Shown here piece after piece: positions 1 to 11,900 of a stretch of 64,000 nucleotides of DNA. The notes below the pieces were generated by a model. That model was not told the DNA's origin, did not search any database, and saw only the letters and a list, made by a program, of their open reading frames with translations. Position 1 is the stretch's first letter. Each line of letters starts with the position of its first letter. The DNA is from Asterias amurensis. Lineage: Eukaryota > Echinodermata > Asteroidea > Forcipulatida > Asteriidae. The position numbers and the translations under genes are program-made. Where the stretch lies: NCBI RefSeq assembly GCF_032118995.1, contig NC_092653.1, forward strand, positions 23,889,202-23,953,201, given 5' to 3'.

Positions 1-62
1 ATAATAATGAGGTAGGCCGTCATGTAACAATATAAAACCCTCCTTGCTCATTTTTATTTCAG

Positions 63-967
63 CGGGTCAAGAAGAGCGCCAGTCATCTAGTCGGTTCCTA
101 CCCTCTACCAATCACGATCCTGACCCCTGCGAGGCCATGAATGTACACAGGGCAGTGGAAGAAATCATGTACATGACGTCGAGATATAGAAACGAGGATG
201 ACTTGGTTAGGGTAAGCAACTAACCTCAATCGCCTCATCCATTTATATATTTATTTTATTTTATTTATTTAACACCCAACAACACAATTGGCCCCTTAGA
301 TAGGAAATGGGAAGAAAATTGTTAAGTTTTAGAGAAAAAACCCAATAAAGGAAAACCCATTGGTTTTACCCTGGTTTTTTTTAATTTCCTCTCACATCTA
401 AAACTTAAACACGAAGTAAAGGTAGAGACTGAAACACCCAATCCACATGCAAGGCTCAGCTCTGAGGTGGGATTTGAACCAGTGTCCACAAAGCTGACAG
501 ACAGGGAAAGGAACAACTGAGCCAACCTGATTTTACTGTAGATCATTACATTACCATATTGAATCACTACATATCTGTTAAACCACATTGAGACTAGAAG
601 GGGTGTGGGAGTCAAACCCTTTCCTGGGGAGCCCCCCCCCCCCCCCACCCCCTTACAAAAAAAGATCGGAAAAAAACATCTGACTGCGTCACGGCTTTTT
701 GGTATGATCATGAACATTAGCGGATTCATTACTGTTACTACACTCAAGGATCACTCCAAAAAAGGGTATCTACTGATCGGACTATTGCTCATGAAAAGTG
801 ATTTATTCTTTTCTTCTGTACAGGCACGAGAGGATTGGAAGTACGTTGCCATGGTAGTAGACCGCATCTTCCTCATCATCTTTCTCTGCGGTGTCTTCGC
901 TGGCACCATCACAATCATGTTAGAGGCTCCTTTGGCCAAGGAGTTCTTTGCACAAGCATTCATATGA
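63..967 (+). CDS. nicotinic acetylcholine receptor-type subunit, last two coding exons (partial gene)
   Basis: Two plus-strand exons, 63-211 and 824-967, encode the C-terminus of a Cys-loop ligand-gated channel subunit; the rest lies before the window. Exon 63-211 follows a tttatttcag acceptor and ends at a gtaagc donor. It encodes the end of the large cytoplasmic loop and the amphipathic MA helix (HRAVEEIMYM, then MTSRYRNEDD). The last exon follows ttctgtacag and encodes REDWKYVAMVVDRIFL, the hallmark entry to transmembrane helix 4, then TM4 and a short extracellular tail ending at TGA 965-967. Both junctions are phase 0. Family knowledge: such subunits form pentameric cation channels gated by acetylcholine at the plasma membrane. 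The extracellular domain is absent here, so alpha or non-alpha type and ligand cannot be settled. A decayed copy of the terminal exon lies just downstream. Confidence 0.9.
330..530 (-). repeat. tRNA-derived SINE in the receptor last intron
   Basis: On the minus strand a tRNA-like head is readable: an A-box-like TTGGCTCAGTTGTT and a B-box-like GGTTCAAATCCCACC about 40 bases later, followed by a non-tRNA body. A related body (aggaaaaccc, gaaacccaaatgcaaggt) recurs at about 12640-12760. The head spacing fits a pol III internal promoter. It is not a functional tRNA because the arms do not fold into a full cloverleaf with an acceptor stem. Confidence 0.6.
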
Positions 968-1095
968 GAATTGGACTAACTTAAAAACTTTGATGCCAGC
1001 GTTGAAGCCATGCAAAAGGTCAAGATCTACTGTAGGAGTTCGCTATGGCGGCATCGGCTTGATTGATGGTTTAGAGGGAGGATAACTTTAACTTA

Positions 1096-1305
1096 TCTGT
1101 GGTGTCTTGGCTGGTACCATCACAATCATGTTGGAGGCTCCTCGAGCTAAGGAGTTCTTTGCTCAAGTCTTCGTATGAGAATAAGAAACTGTTTGAACGT
1201 GGAACAAATTGAAAACTTTGATGCCAGCGTTCAAGCAGGTTAAGATCTACTGTATGATCATTCGCCGTTTGGTGGCAGTGGCCTAATTGGTGGTTTAGAG
1301 GAAAG
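1096..1305 (+). pseudogene. decayed tandem copy of the receptor terminal exon and 3'UTR
   Basis: From 1096 the sequence repeats the TM4-coding part of the upstream exon (from about 885) with an offset of 211 bases. It encodes GTITIMLEAP, then a tail like the original, and a stop at 1176-1178 exactly 211 bases after the real stop. Similarity continues into the 3'UTR (aactttgatgccagcgtt, tggtttagagg). No usable acceptor or WKYVAMV segment is present upstream of the copy, so it looks non-functional, although it lies inside the transcribed 3'UTR if that reaches the AATAAA sites near 1.7 kb. Confidence 0.8.
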
Positions 1306-1715
1306 ACAGTTTTAGAAACGGGTACTTTTGAAAACAACACGGGACCACTTGGGCATTTTGCAGCCGTATACCACTGCGACCATCCTTTGCTTTAGCAAGC
1401 GACCAACAGTGCAGATGCCTCTCTGCAGACTGATCACTATTGTGGGGTAGCCTCAGACACCACTGAACAACTCCGTCACTGTCATCGAAACCATTCGATC
1501 TCATCATATTCACAGTCCATATTGGACATGAATAGTGCCTACTATAGGACGTGTCGAATAGATAGTCTGTCAACATGGCTGTCAATGTGCTTTCTTTCAC
1601 TTGAAGATTGTTTTATAAATATCTTAAATGAAGCTGATGATCATTGACAACAACATCTATCGTCAGCCATTTTGTAGATCTATCGAGCCCTGAAATGACG
1701 TAATGTGAGCCCAAA

Positions 1716-1788
1716 AATAAAGTTGTTTTTTTACGTGATCGCCCACAGTTCTTGTACGAGTATATAACCCTTGAACAACAACAATAAA
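1716..1788 (+). terminator. candidate polyadenylation signals of the receptor gene
   Basis: AATAAA occurs at 1716-1721, followed at once by a GTTG plus T-rich tract, and again at 1783-1788. They lie about 750-820 bases after the receptor stop, a plausible 3'UTR length. There is no transcript evidence. Confidence 0.35.
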
Positions 1789-3725
1789 CCTAATCACGTG
1801 GAACTTAATCATGTGGAACTCGACTAATAATTAATACCATGTACTTGAGTAATCTGATTTTCATGTATTTATGGACTTTTTCAGTAAAATAACTTATATC
1901 CAAGCGTAACGTGCGATCTGCCATCAACGGCCTCTTTCTGAGCGAAAGTGCTGCGCTACAGCGAACAATTTGTACGAGTGGTTTGTGACAAACAAAACTG
2001 TCGGGAAAATGTGATTGTGTATATTAGACAACTAATTATAACATTAACAACAAGTTTTTATGGAATTATTATGTTAGCTATGTAAATTGTCAATATAGAA
2101 CAGGATTTTATTTTTGCCAAATAGACTACACAACAGTGTATTGTTAGGTCCATCCACCCAGGAGTTTTGAAAATACTGTTCAGTTAGTTTTGTATTTGTT
2201 TAACTAGCATTATCAGTATTCCAACATGACATCGATTATCACTTCTACTCTGCCAACGGAAGATTCGCCATAATCATCCATAGCTTTAAAGTTTTACTTT
2301 ATGATATTTTCAAGTTATGTTTTACTTATTTGTTTCAAACACTTATAGACCTGACGTTATCTATTCTTGGTCATGTATGGTTATAAACGAGGGAAACCAA
2401 AAGTTTATACTACAAGTTTCCTAAGTTTTAGACCCCTATTTCTATTTACACAGTACACTCTGAAAATAGTTGGGCCTGAACTACTTTCATCATAGAAACA
2501 AATATCCTCAAAAAATCAGTAGTTATGTTGATAAACCAAACCGAAATTGGCACATCGAGGGTGAGACCCCCCCCCCCCCCAAAAAAAAAAAAAAAAAAAA
2601 AAAACTCAGAAATTGGCAAATAACTCAAACGACTCTAATGACATCGTCACAAGTCGGGTGGATTGAAGTGGTTGTTGATGAGAATAGATTAACGCTCTCT
2701 TTAAAAAAACAATGTATCGTACATTAACCAATTAAAGGGAAATCAATACAATTAACTGTCAACATTATGCGTAATTGGTATTTTCTTCTCATTGGCTACC
2801 CATCACAAAAATAGTATTGAATGAAAATAAGAGCTAAATGTTAATAATCACCAGCAATAATTTCCATAGTTGTGGTAAAGGTGTTCGTTTTGTTTATTTG
2901 AGTGTGGATGTTTCACTGAGTAGTCCGTGGTCCCAAAACATGTGCTCATTTTCGCTAGGCCTCCAAAAAAAAGGGGAAACAAAAGGACTCCAAATGGAAA
3001 TTCTTAAGACTCGGACTCTCCACACAGGGACATTTTGTGTACAAAATCTATGGGGAACTGTTATTGTGCATGGACAAGGATGCAATGATGATGAGAATGT
3101 GAGAATGCCAGTGTGTCCAAAATACATTGCCGTTTTTGTTCACGGATTTACGTCTTCGTTGTTGCTTTACAAGTTGTGGAATGTTTTAGTACATAACATT
3201 ATTAATGTCACAGAAGTAATGATTGGACAAAATCACTATTGTTGAGTTGAGGGGAAAACGTGTGAAAACCCCCAACAAATCCAATAGATCTAGTTACAGT
3301 GATCTTCCTACCAGCGACTTAGCACGAAGATTGTCGATTCAAACAAAAACAGTTTAAGCCTGTTATACCATGCTCTTTCGGAGACGTAGGTGGCAGTAGA
3401 CAGACCAGGTATGATAGAGGGCACCACAAACATGAACATAATTATTTTATGCAATACACTGTGCAATAAGAACGGGAGGGAATTGTTTTCTCTGAAGAAC
3501 CTTTAACAAGTTTAGGAACAAAAGTAACTACGTAATGTCCAACTGTACAGTAACCGAAAAGTGAATCAATTGCCTATTTTCATTTCTTATGCTATCTCTT
3601 GTTTAACTTCTATGTAAAGTTGTTTATTGTTTACTCTGGTTGCCGTGGTTTAATTCCGTACATAATGGTGCATTTCCATCCACTATGCATGTTTATCGGT
3701 AAAGATTTGTTGTTTCCGTAAAAAA

Positions 3726-3745
3726 TATATATATATATATATATA
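3726..3745. repeat. (TA)n microsatellite
   Basis: A run of alternating ta about 20 bases long sits in otherwise unannotated AT-rich DNA. From the receptor 3' end to about 4.0 kb I see no other feature. Confidence 0.9.
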
Positions 3746-4034
3746 AAAAACAACACTTAACATTTCAGTTTATAAGAGATAACTTTTCTTTTCCAGAAAA
3801 GTCGTTTGACTGTAAAATCATTCATTTGAAAGTCACCCTGGGAAATAAATAATTAATTCAAAGTCAATAACAAAAAATAAAAAACAATTCATTACTCAAC
3901 AAGTTTCGTGACTCCGATATATAATGACTCCGTGTAACATTAAAAACTAATTAAATTGATCAGAAGATATCAGTTAAGGTAAACCTATCGCCAGACCTAT
4001 CACTATTAGCTTAATGTTGCTTTTAACTTGCAAC

Positions 4035-4385
4035 AAAGATCCACCAATATGCAATAATTGCCATCAAGAGGTTGTGGGTTCGAATACCACCAAGCTAACC
4101 GCTGATTTCAAAATCACTAAGTATACAAGTATTGTCGTGTAATTACTGAATCACAAATTGATTTGTGCAATTTAAAAAAAATCATAGACATCTAACCAAT
4201 GTCTATAATGAGAGGGAGATGGCTGTTGCCAGCTTGGTCTTTATACCCCCTTGTGGGAGTTTGCCGAGTTCCCTTGATGGGAAGATCATTGAGGGAAACT
4301 TGCAGGGGTATTATTTTGCAACACTTAGGCCTACGGATAATACTCCTGAAACCAAGAAGAATGACTCAATCAACCAATAAAAAAT
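4035..4385 (+). repeat. SINE-like retroposon, copy 1
   Basis: A B-box-like GTGGGTTCGAATACC near 4074 is followed by a body (taattactgaatcaca, then ttgatgggaagatcattg) that recurs in the same order at 62568-62790 (tagtaactgaatcaca, cttgacgggaagatcatt). The shared order of blocks at two distant sites supports a dispersed tRNA-derived family. Confidence 0.55.
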
Positions 4386-4787
4386 GATAAGTTTTACCCC
4401 TTATTTCTTCATTTGGTGACATAATATAAACAGGAAGGAAAAACAAATCAAAGATCTAAAATCCTCCAAATTGAAACTTCCTGACAAACCTCACACAGCT
4501 GGACTTTACTTTAGATTTGCATTATACATGTACATTTGAAACTCAATCGTTCAGCTTTAAAATGGGGTGGGGTACGCGGGGGGGGGGGGGGGTGCATGAA
4601 CAACTAATTTACATCACTTTTTCCGTCTCAGCCGTCTCTTTACAAAGAGCCGATGGTGGCAGTATACAAGGTTCGCATGGCTTGCCATTATTTTATTCAT
4701 CATGCAATTTGTTACCGTGATGCCGATAGTGCGCCCTCTTGGTTTTAATTATTACATTTCAGGGGTTTTGAATAAACACTGCCCGTG

Positions 4788-5252
4788 TCAGACACAATTG
4801 TGTCCGCCATGTAATAGTGTCCGCTCCGGACACTTTTGCATATGCAATCATGTCCGGGGCTTTGCAAAAACCGTCCGGTGGACATGTACATGACTGTACA
4901 TGTAAGTGCGCGCGTAAGTGAGCAAGCACTCACTGAACCTACGTTTATGCAGCAATGAATATGCACGTATATGATTGTAGAAAATACCCAAAAGGCCGAA
5001 CATTTCATGACATGATGATGCACTTAGCTTGTAAAACAAATGCCAAGGGCGTTTAATTTACTGCAAGGACGGTTTTGCACGGGGGCGGACACAACTTCAT
5101 GTGCAAATGTGTCCGGGCGGACACAATTGCATTATGCAGCAGCGCCAGGACTGACACGATTGCATATGCAAAACCGTCATGCGAACATTATTGCATGTGC
5201 AATAATGTTCTCCAGATAGTATTGCATAGAGGACATAATTGCATACTACACC
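4788..5252. mobile_element. inverted-repeat element with clustered octamer-like palindromes
   Basis: The left arm contains gtgtccgctccggacac, TTGCATATGCAA and ctttgcaaaaaccgtcc. The right arm contains the inverted ggacggttttgcac, gggcggacac and several TTGCATATGCAA or ATGCAAAT-like words. The two arms enclose about 180 bases. The arrangement fits a foldback or MITE-type element. No terminal duplication could be fixed. Confidence 0.5.
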
Positions 5253-5990
5253 CACCATGGTAAACTGGCCATGAAATTTCTTGCACGTTTTTATACTGTA
5301 ATACAAGACAGTAGATTTTGAAACAAATGAAATCAACATTAATGAGAGAACACTTTTGTTTAATTTTAACAATTTAAAAAACGTGCCAGCATGTTTTAAT
5401 AATCAGTACTATACAAATCATTTTAAAATCACAATATAATCGTTTTCTATACAATCATTTGATAAAAATCTATTTAGATTTAGGTGGGAAAGTCAGCTTC
5501 AATTCGATATTGTGACACTAGTGGTTTTTATCAAAATATTTTAAACAAATTATTGCTTTCAGTTGTGTAAATTTTCAAGATTTTCTTGGTTGATGTCTAT
5601 TTTAGGCAGATTTGGAGCTTGGTTAAAAAACAGCACACTATCCATTAAAGTGTGGGAAAATTATAGAAAAACCAATCTAGATGCTCCCATGTTTACATAC
5701 AATGGCTAAAGCAAGTTCCCCTGCGTCTCTTTCCCTTACCTCAACTTCAAACAAATTTGGGTATGCTGTTTATCCCTTGTTAAGCAAGAATTCTTTCTCA
5801 TGCTGACCGAATAATTATTCTTGTTTGGCACAGACAAGGGGTGGGTTGACTCAAGGCCTTTTATCCCGTCCCTATAAAATTGGTGAACAAGTTCAACACA
5901 AGCGCATAGAGAATGGTTCATTATTGTTATATAAACTGCTTTCTTCTTCCGATGGATCCATTCAAAGCTTCAGCTTGCCAGCTTATTCTG

Positions 5991-8900
5991 TCAAGGCAGC
6001 ATTTTCTTGGTAAGACTGGTGTACACACACCTCTCCGCTTCTGCTGAGTGACGGGATTCGACCAAATGCTTGGCCTTTGCAGTGATTACTGACCGCTGCT
6101 CAGGGTTCATCAGAAGATCTTTAGCCAAGAAGATAAATTCCTATAAAGAAGAAAAAATGGGAAAAGTAAGTTTCAGATTGAACCAGAGGAAAATGGAAAT
6201 TCTGAGGACACTAGGTGGCAGCAGACTTGCCAGTGATCATTTCTTCTCATAAAACAAGTGCATATATAGATATTATAAACAATGCAAAGCTACATGCATC
6301 TGGTGTGTCAGCTGCCAAGTAACGAAGGTGAAATTATACCATATTTCTTTACAAGTAAATGTACATTTATAAATAAAACATACTGAAAACTGGAATGAAA
6401 TAAGATACAAAATAACGTCATAGAAAAACACAAGACAAATTCTCTCTATTTTTAAACAGTTGGGAGAAACTAGAACTGCAAAAAAATATAATTGTATGCA
6501 CAAAGTCTTTCAAATCGTATTAAATTATATTTTATGGTTCACTCGTCAAAGGAAAGAGAGACAAATAAAATGGTTCAAAACAACAACTGATTTGTGAGAT
6601 TCTCAGTTCATTGAATTCATTGGTTAACAATTAAAAAATATTACAAAATTTATAATCACTTGGAGTGAGTTGTACAAATACAATACAATAATAGCATATT
6701 AATCAGTGACAGGTAAATATGTAAATCAATTAGGAATATGTAAGAGGAGATATTGTGCAACAGAAATCGGACAAATCAAAAGAATTGGAATAACATGAAA
6801 CATATCGAGACAAAAGTTCATCACAAACTTCTTTGTAATACCTGTAATTAAACCAGTGAGATTACATCAAAAATGCAATTCAGTTTACAAATTGTTGTTG
6901 TAAAAACAAGTAATTCAAAGCAGAGGGGTGTGGAAGTTCGAGGGGTTTGTGGTGGTGGGTTTATAAGATAGGATTTCGGGCCAGGGGTAGTTTGAGCTGG
7001 AGGGGAAAGTAAGTGTTCCCCCTAGGCTAACCATGAAATAGAGACACCTCAAGAATAGAATACAATTGACATAAAATATCACACATGCTGCCAGAGGAAA
7101 CAGGTTGCCTTCAGCCCCCCCCCCCCCCCCAACACCCTCTCCCTTTCTGCGGGATATAACTGTACCCTCTTAACAGTGGTCCACTGGCCAAATGATGGTT
7201 AAAATAACACAGGACTAGTAAATATTCTCTCCAAGTGGTCCCACCTGGGCCCAATTTCATAAGCGGAAAAAAACTGCTTAACAAAATTCTTTGCTGAGCA
7301 AAAATTGAGTGGGACACCAGTCACAACGGTGTCACCTTTTGGCAGGTAACCTGTTTCTGTTAAGCAACAATTGTCTGTGCTTAGCAAGCTTTGTGCTCAC
7401 AGGTTTTATCAAGTTGTAGCCAGGTTTTGTTGAATCATAGTTAACATGAAATTTGGATCAGTGGAGAATCTGACTGTGAAATCTAAAAGAAACCACTAAC
7501 TGGTGCTGCTGACTAGTTACAGCAAACCCTGGCTAACTCAATGCAACAGGTACTGACCTGTGGAGTGTCATACAGCAGACCAGTCTGTCTATGCTCAACT
7601 AGTGTTCTGTTTCCTGGTATGTTGCGTGCTATCACTGGTACACATAAATCCATAGCCTGCAATGTTACACAAAGGAGATAAAATATGTACATTTATTGGC
7701 CCATCTTTGCAAAGTCACAGTGTTTTGTGCCAACTACGGTCAAGTGGTGGGCAAAACTAAGAGTTACCGTCACTTCAATAAATACAATGTACAGCAGCTA
7801 AAAATTTATAACAAATTTTAATTTCAGCACTGAAAAGTCTGTCTTATAATTTGCATGGAATCTTAAACAACTATTTGAAGCACCTACACTGTAGTAAATT
7901 TACTTCATTTTAGGGCGAGCTGGCCAGTCTTTGGTATGTGGTTAAGCTGAGAGTGTGCATACGAGCCAATATTGGCTTGTAGTACATGTACACAAGGAGG
8001 TCAAGAATAAAACAAAATCTGAACCAGAAATCAGACGAGCTTGTGTTCTTGAGCCATGAGCATCACAATTGCTTGATACCAGTTCAAAGGAAATTAGTCC
8101 CAGGAAATTCTATCCCCCATTTGGAAAATTAACATGGGCTGGATGAGGATAAAACAAAAGAGGGCGCTATCAAAAGAAGTACACTGTTGAAGTACCAGTA
8201 CACAGTTCGCCGTATGGGGGACAGAATCTCTAAGGGGACAACAAATCCTGCCACACCAGCACTATATACATGTCAGTGGGTGCGATCGTTTAGCTTCCCT
8301 GGGTCGACCCCGCGGTGCTCACTCGGGTGAGCCCCTGACAAAGCTAATCGAACGATCACACTCGCCCTCTCATGGTGACGACATGCACCGCAGGTCACCC
8401 CCAAGTGACCCACTCCACAAGCAGGGCACCGGGGGCTGGCCCGGGTGAGCCCCGTCAAAGCTATTCGAACGTACCGGGTCAGACCGGGGTCGACCCAGGG
8501 AAGGTAAACGAACGCACCCAGTTATTATTATTAACTACCTCTAGTATAGCAGTGGACATGCCTTCACTCAGTGACGAGTTGACTACAGCAGTACATTCTT
8601 GCATGGCTTTATGGCAGTCATCTTGTGCTAAAGGTTCTATCATCTCAACCCCTGGCAACCTGCACACACAAAGTAAAAAGAAATAATGATATCAACAAAA
8701 ATACATGATGTCAACTGGACTCTCGTCACCAGGCACACTCTGTGGTCCAGTGGCTAGGTCAACAAGATAATGGAGGTTCTAACCCCACCCGAGTAGAATG
8801 TGAATTTGAATGTAAGGACACTGCTGACAACCAGACAGGCAAGCATCATCAACAGCAACGTTGTAAAGCCACAAAGTCATGAAAAATTGGTCAGTCAAGG

Positions 8901-11900
8901 GCGCGTGTTTAGCTCCAACCTGACCATGTGTAATTTGGACAAGATGTTGTACAGCAGGCCTGGAATTTCATCATAAAGAGAGCAAGGCCATTTTCAATTT
9001 GCAAAGGGCACTTCCATTGAAAAATCTTGATGGCTTTGTGCACCAGAGAGGTCACTGCCTTTGTGTAGTTCCAGGCATGAAACAATGCTCACTGGGGTTA
9101 AGGTAAAACTGAAACAATAAATACAACCTTTTTAAAAACACACAAGTCTTTCAATCTACATGATGTTGTGTCTCACTTAGGTGCGTTCGATAAGCTTCCC
9201 TGGGTCGACCCGCGGTGCTCACTCAGATGAGCCCCTGACAAGAGCTATTCGAACCATCACACTCACCCTCTCGTGGTAACGTCATGCACTACCTCGGGTC
9301 ACCCCCAAGTGACCCACTCCACAAGCAGGGCACTTGGGGCTGACCCGGGTGAGCACCTGGAAAGAAGCCAAAGCTATTCGAACGCACCGAGGGCAGACCG
9401 GGGTTGACCCAGGGAAGCTAAACAAACGCACCCTTAGAGTGAAATTTCATTATCTTTATTGAAGAGTACATCCAAGGTGCCGCATACATTCCCGTAACCT
9501 TAACACCAACCCCCCTCCCTCCCCCAATGTCCCAGCAAGCCCCAATGGTAAAGAACTAAAGAAAAGTACTACATACCGTTTTACGGTTACTTTGACCTTT
9601 TCTGCAAACTGACTGTCCAAACATGGTCCCATGATGACAAGATAAATACTCTTGTTCTCATTATGCCACTCTGTAAAAAGAAAACAAGGAAAGAGACCTT
9701 CTGAAAAAAAATTCTCATCTGTAGCACATTGTCCATGTTGGACAATGATATTACTAACATATCTAACACAAAAGGAAACTGACCCCCCTGCAGCTTTAAG
9801 CCATGTCCGTTTAAGTCTATGGCGTTCAACTGTGTCTTTAAGAGGTAAGTGAAGTGCATCTACATCCAAGTTTCTAGTTTATCATGATTTTGTTATTCCT
9901 TTCATGTTGTGTTTTCTGTAACAATTTGTGACTATAGCAACCCTCATCTTTTGATGTACACTTTTATTTGAGAATTTGAAAAAAAAAAAAAATCTTGCTG
10001 CCTTTGAAGTAAAAAACATTCAGTCAGTGGTGCAAAGATATTGTAGTATGAACAATATCAAAAACATATCAACAATGCAAGTGAGTGAAGTAATAGACTG
10101 ATCCATTAATCTCCGCCCACGATGCACGTGTGAGCAAGAACATGTGAGCCTCTCCAATGCCTCTCTGCACAACTCTGTCGCGTGCGCCAAAGCATACGCG
10201 CACGCATGTTGGACTTTATTTGTCGGACCTTCGTTGCGTTGTGATTGGTCAAAACGCAATGGGGCGGAGCTTAATGGATCGGTCTATTGTTCCATTGTAT
10301 AAAAAGAAAAAGAAACAATCAGAATACCTGAAAAACGGTGAGCCAGATACAATGGATCCTTGACTGGTCTCATTCCAGCCACCAACAGAAATATCTTGCT
10401 GTGATCTGGAATGCCACACGCATCCTGAAGATGGAGGTGAAAATCAAAATGGCTGGAGGGTGAGGTTACAACTCCTAAAATAGATCAAGAACACAAGTAG
10501 ACTTTTATCAAATAATCACCAGGGTCAAAGTTCATTAGGTGGATTAAGCAGGAAAACAATCAAGAGCCAAAGTTCATAAAGCAGTTAAAGCCATTGGACC
10601 CTTTCGGTAAACAGTATTGTCCAAGGCCCACACTTCGTGTATCACAACTTCTATATCAAATAACAAACCTGTGATTATTTGGGCTTAATCGGTCATCGGA
10701 GTCGGGAGAAAATAACGGGAAAACCCACCCTTGTATCCGCACATTTCGCCGTGTCATGACATGTGTTTAAAATAAATCCGTAATTCTCGTTAACGAGAAT
10801 TGATATTGTTTTACTGTTTTCTCAAAAAGTAAAGCATTTCATGGAGTAATATTTCAAGAGAAGTATTTCACCACTACCTTCTGTAAACCCTGTAAGTTAT
10901 TTGTAAATCTGTGAACTTTTTTTTTTTTTTCTGTACCGAAAGGGTCCAATGGCTTTAAAGCAGGAGAACAATCAAGAGTCAAAGTTCATGGAGAACAATA
11001 ATGATTAGACTTTCACATATCGCTTCACACATCTAGTGTCTCAAAGCGCTTACCAAAGAAAATCATTATAGAATACAGAATGAGAAGTTACAAAATGAAA
11101 TATAAATTATAAATACAGAAAAGCAGCAGAAACTGGTTTCAGATCGGGCAGTTTTTATGTGGTGCGGCAATTTGGGTGGCAGTTCCAGATTGTGCAGTAA
11201 CAAGTGTGAGACAAGTGTGAGACTCAACATCACGTATTTCCCCACTAATTTCAAGAGCATCCTTACCTTGTGGCTGGGTGAACAGTCTGCTACCAATGTC
11301 AGGCTGAAAAAAAATAATTAAATCTTAAGTTAAACATGTTAACGTGCAGTAGGGTAATTTCACAGTTTTTCAATTTGCATTGATATAGGATCAAAATTTC
11401 ATGGGAATTTTTTTTTTATGAAAAATGTAAATTTGTCGATCATGCCACTGATTACCAGAGAATTCTGCACTCACAGTGCAAAATTTGTAGGCCATACATG
11501 TATGCGCAGAATGAAAACATTGTTGCCCACAGTATACTGCGGTAGTAGAAAAAATGTCCAGTTTAGTTCAAAGAAAGAGTCAGAAAGTTTTGTTTATACC
11601 GATGCATGCTACACATAACTAAGCATTCTTTGCTCACACAAATAGTGTAGTAATTTAAGTGGTAAATGGTGAACTTGAGAACAAATTTCTATGGCAGGAA
11701 GAGCCATGAATAATGGAGCTTGGTTTTCCTGAACATGTCTTACAAAGTTATATTTTGACAATCAGGGCCCAATTTCATAGAGCTGCTTAAACATGAAATT
11801 TTGCTTGACACGTTTCTGCTTAGCAGAAATGAGCAGGATACCAGTCACAAATTGTAGCCTACATGTGACATGGTAGTTTGAATTGTAGCCATATTTACTG

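Noticed and set aside
8273-8686. Open frames on both strands at 8.3-8.7 kb
   Set aside because: They are side effects of the GC-rich MITE and the real GLT1D1 exon on the minus strand.
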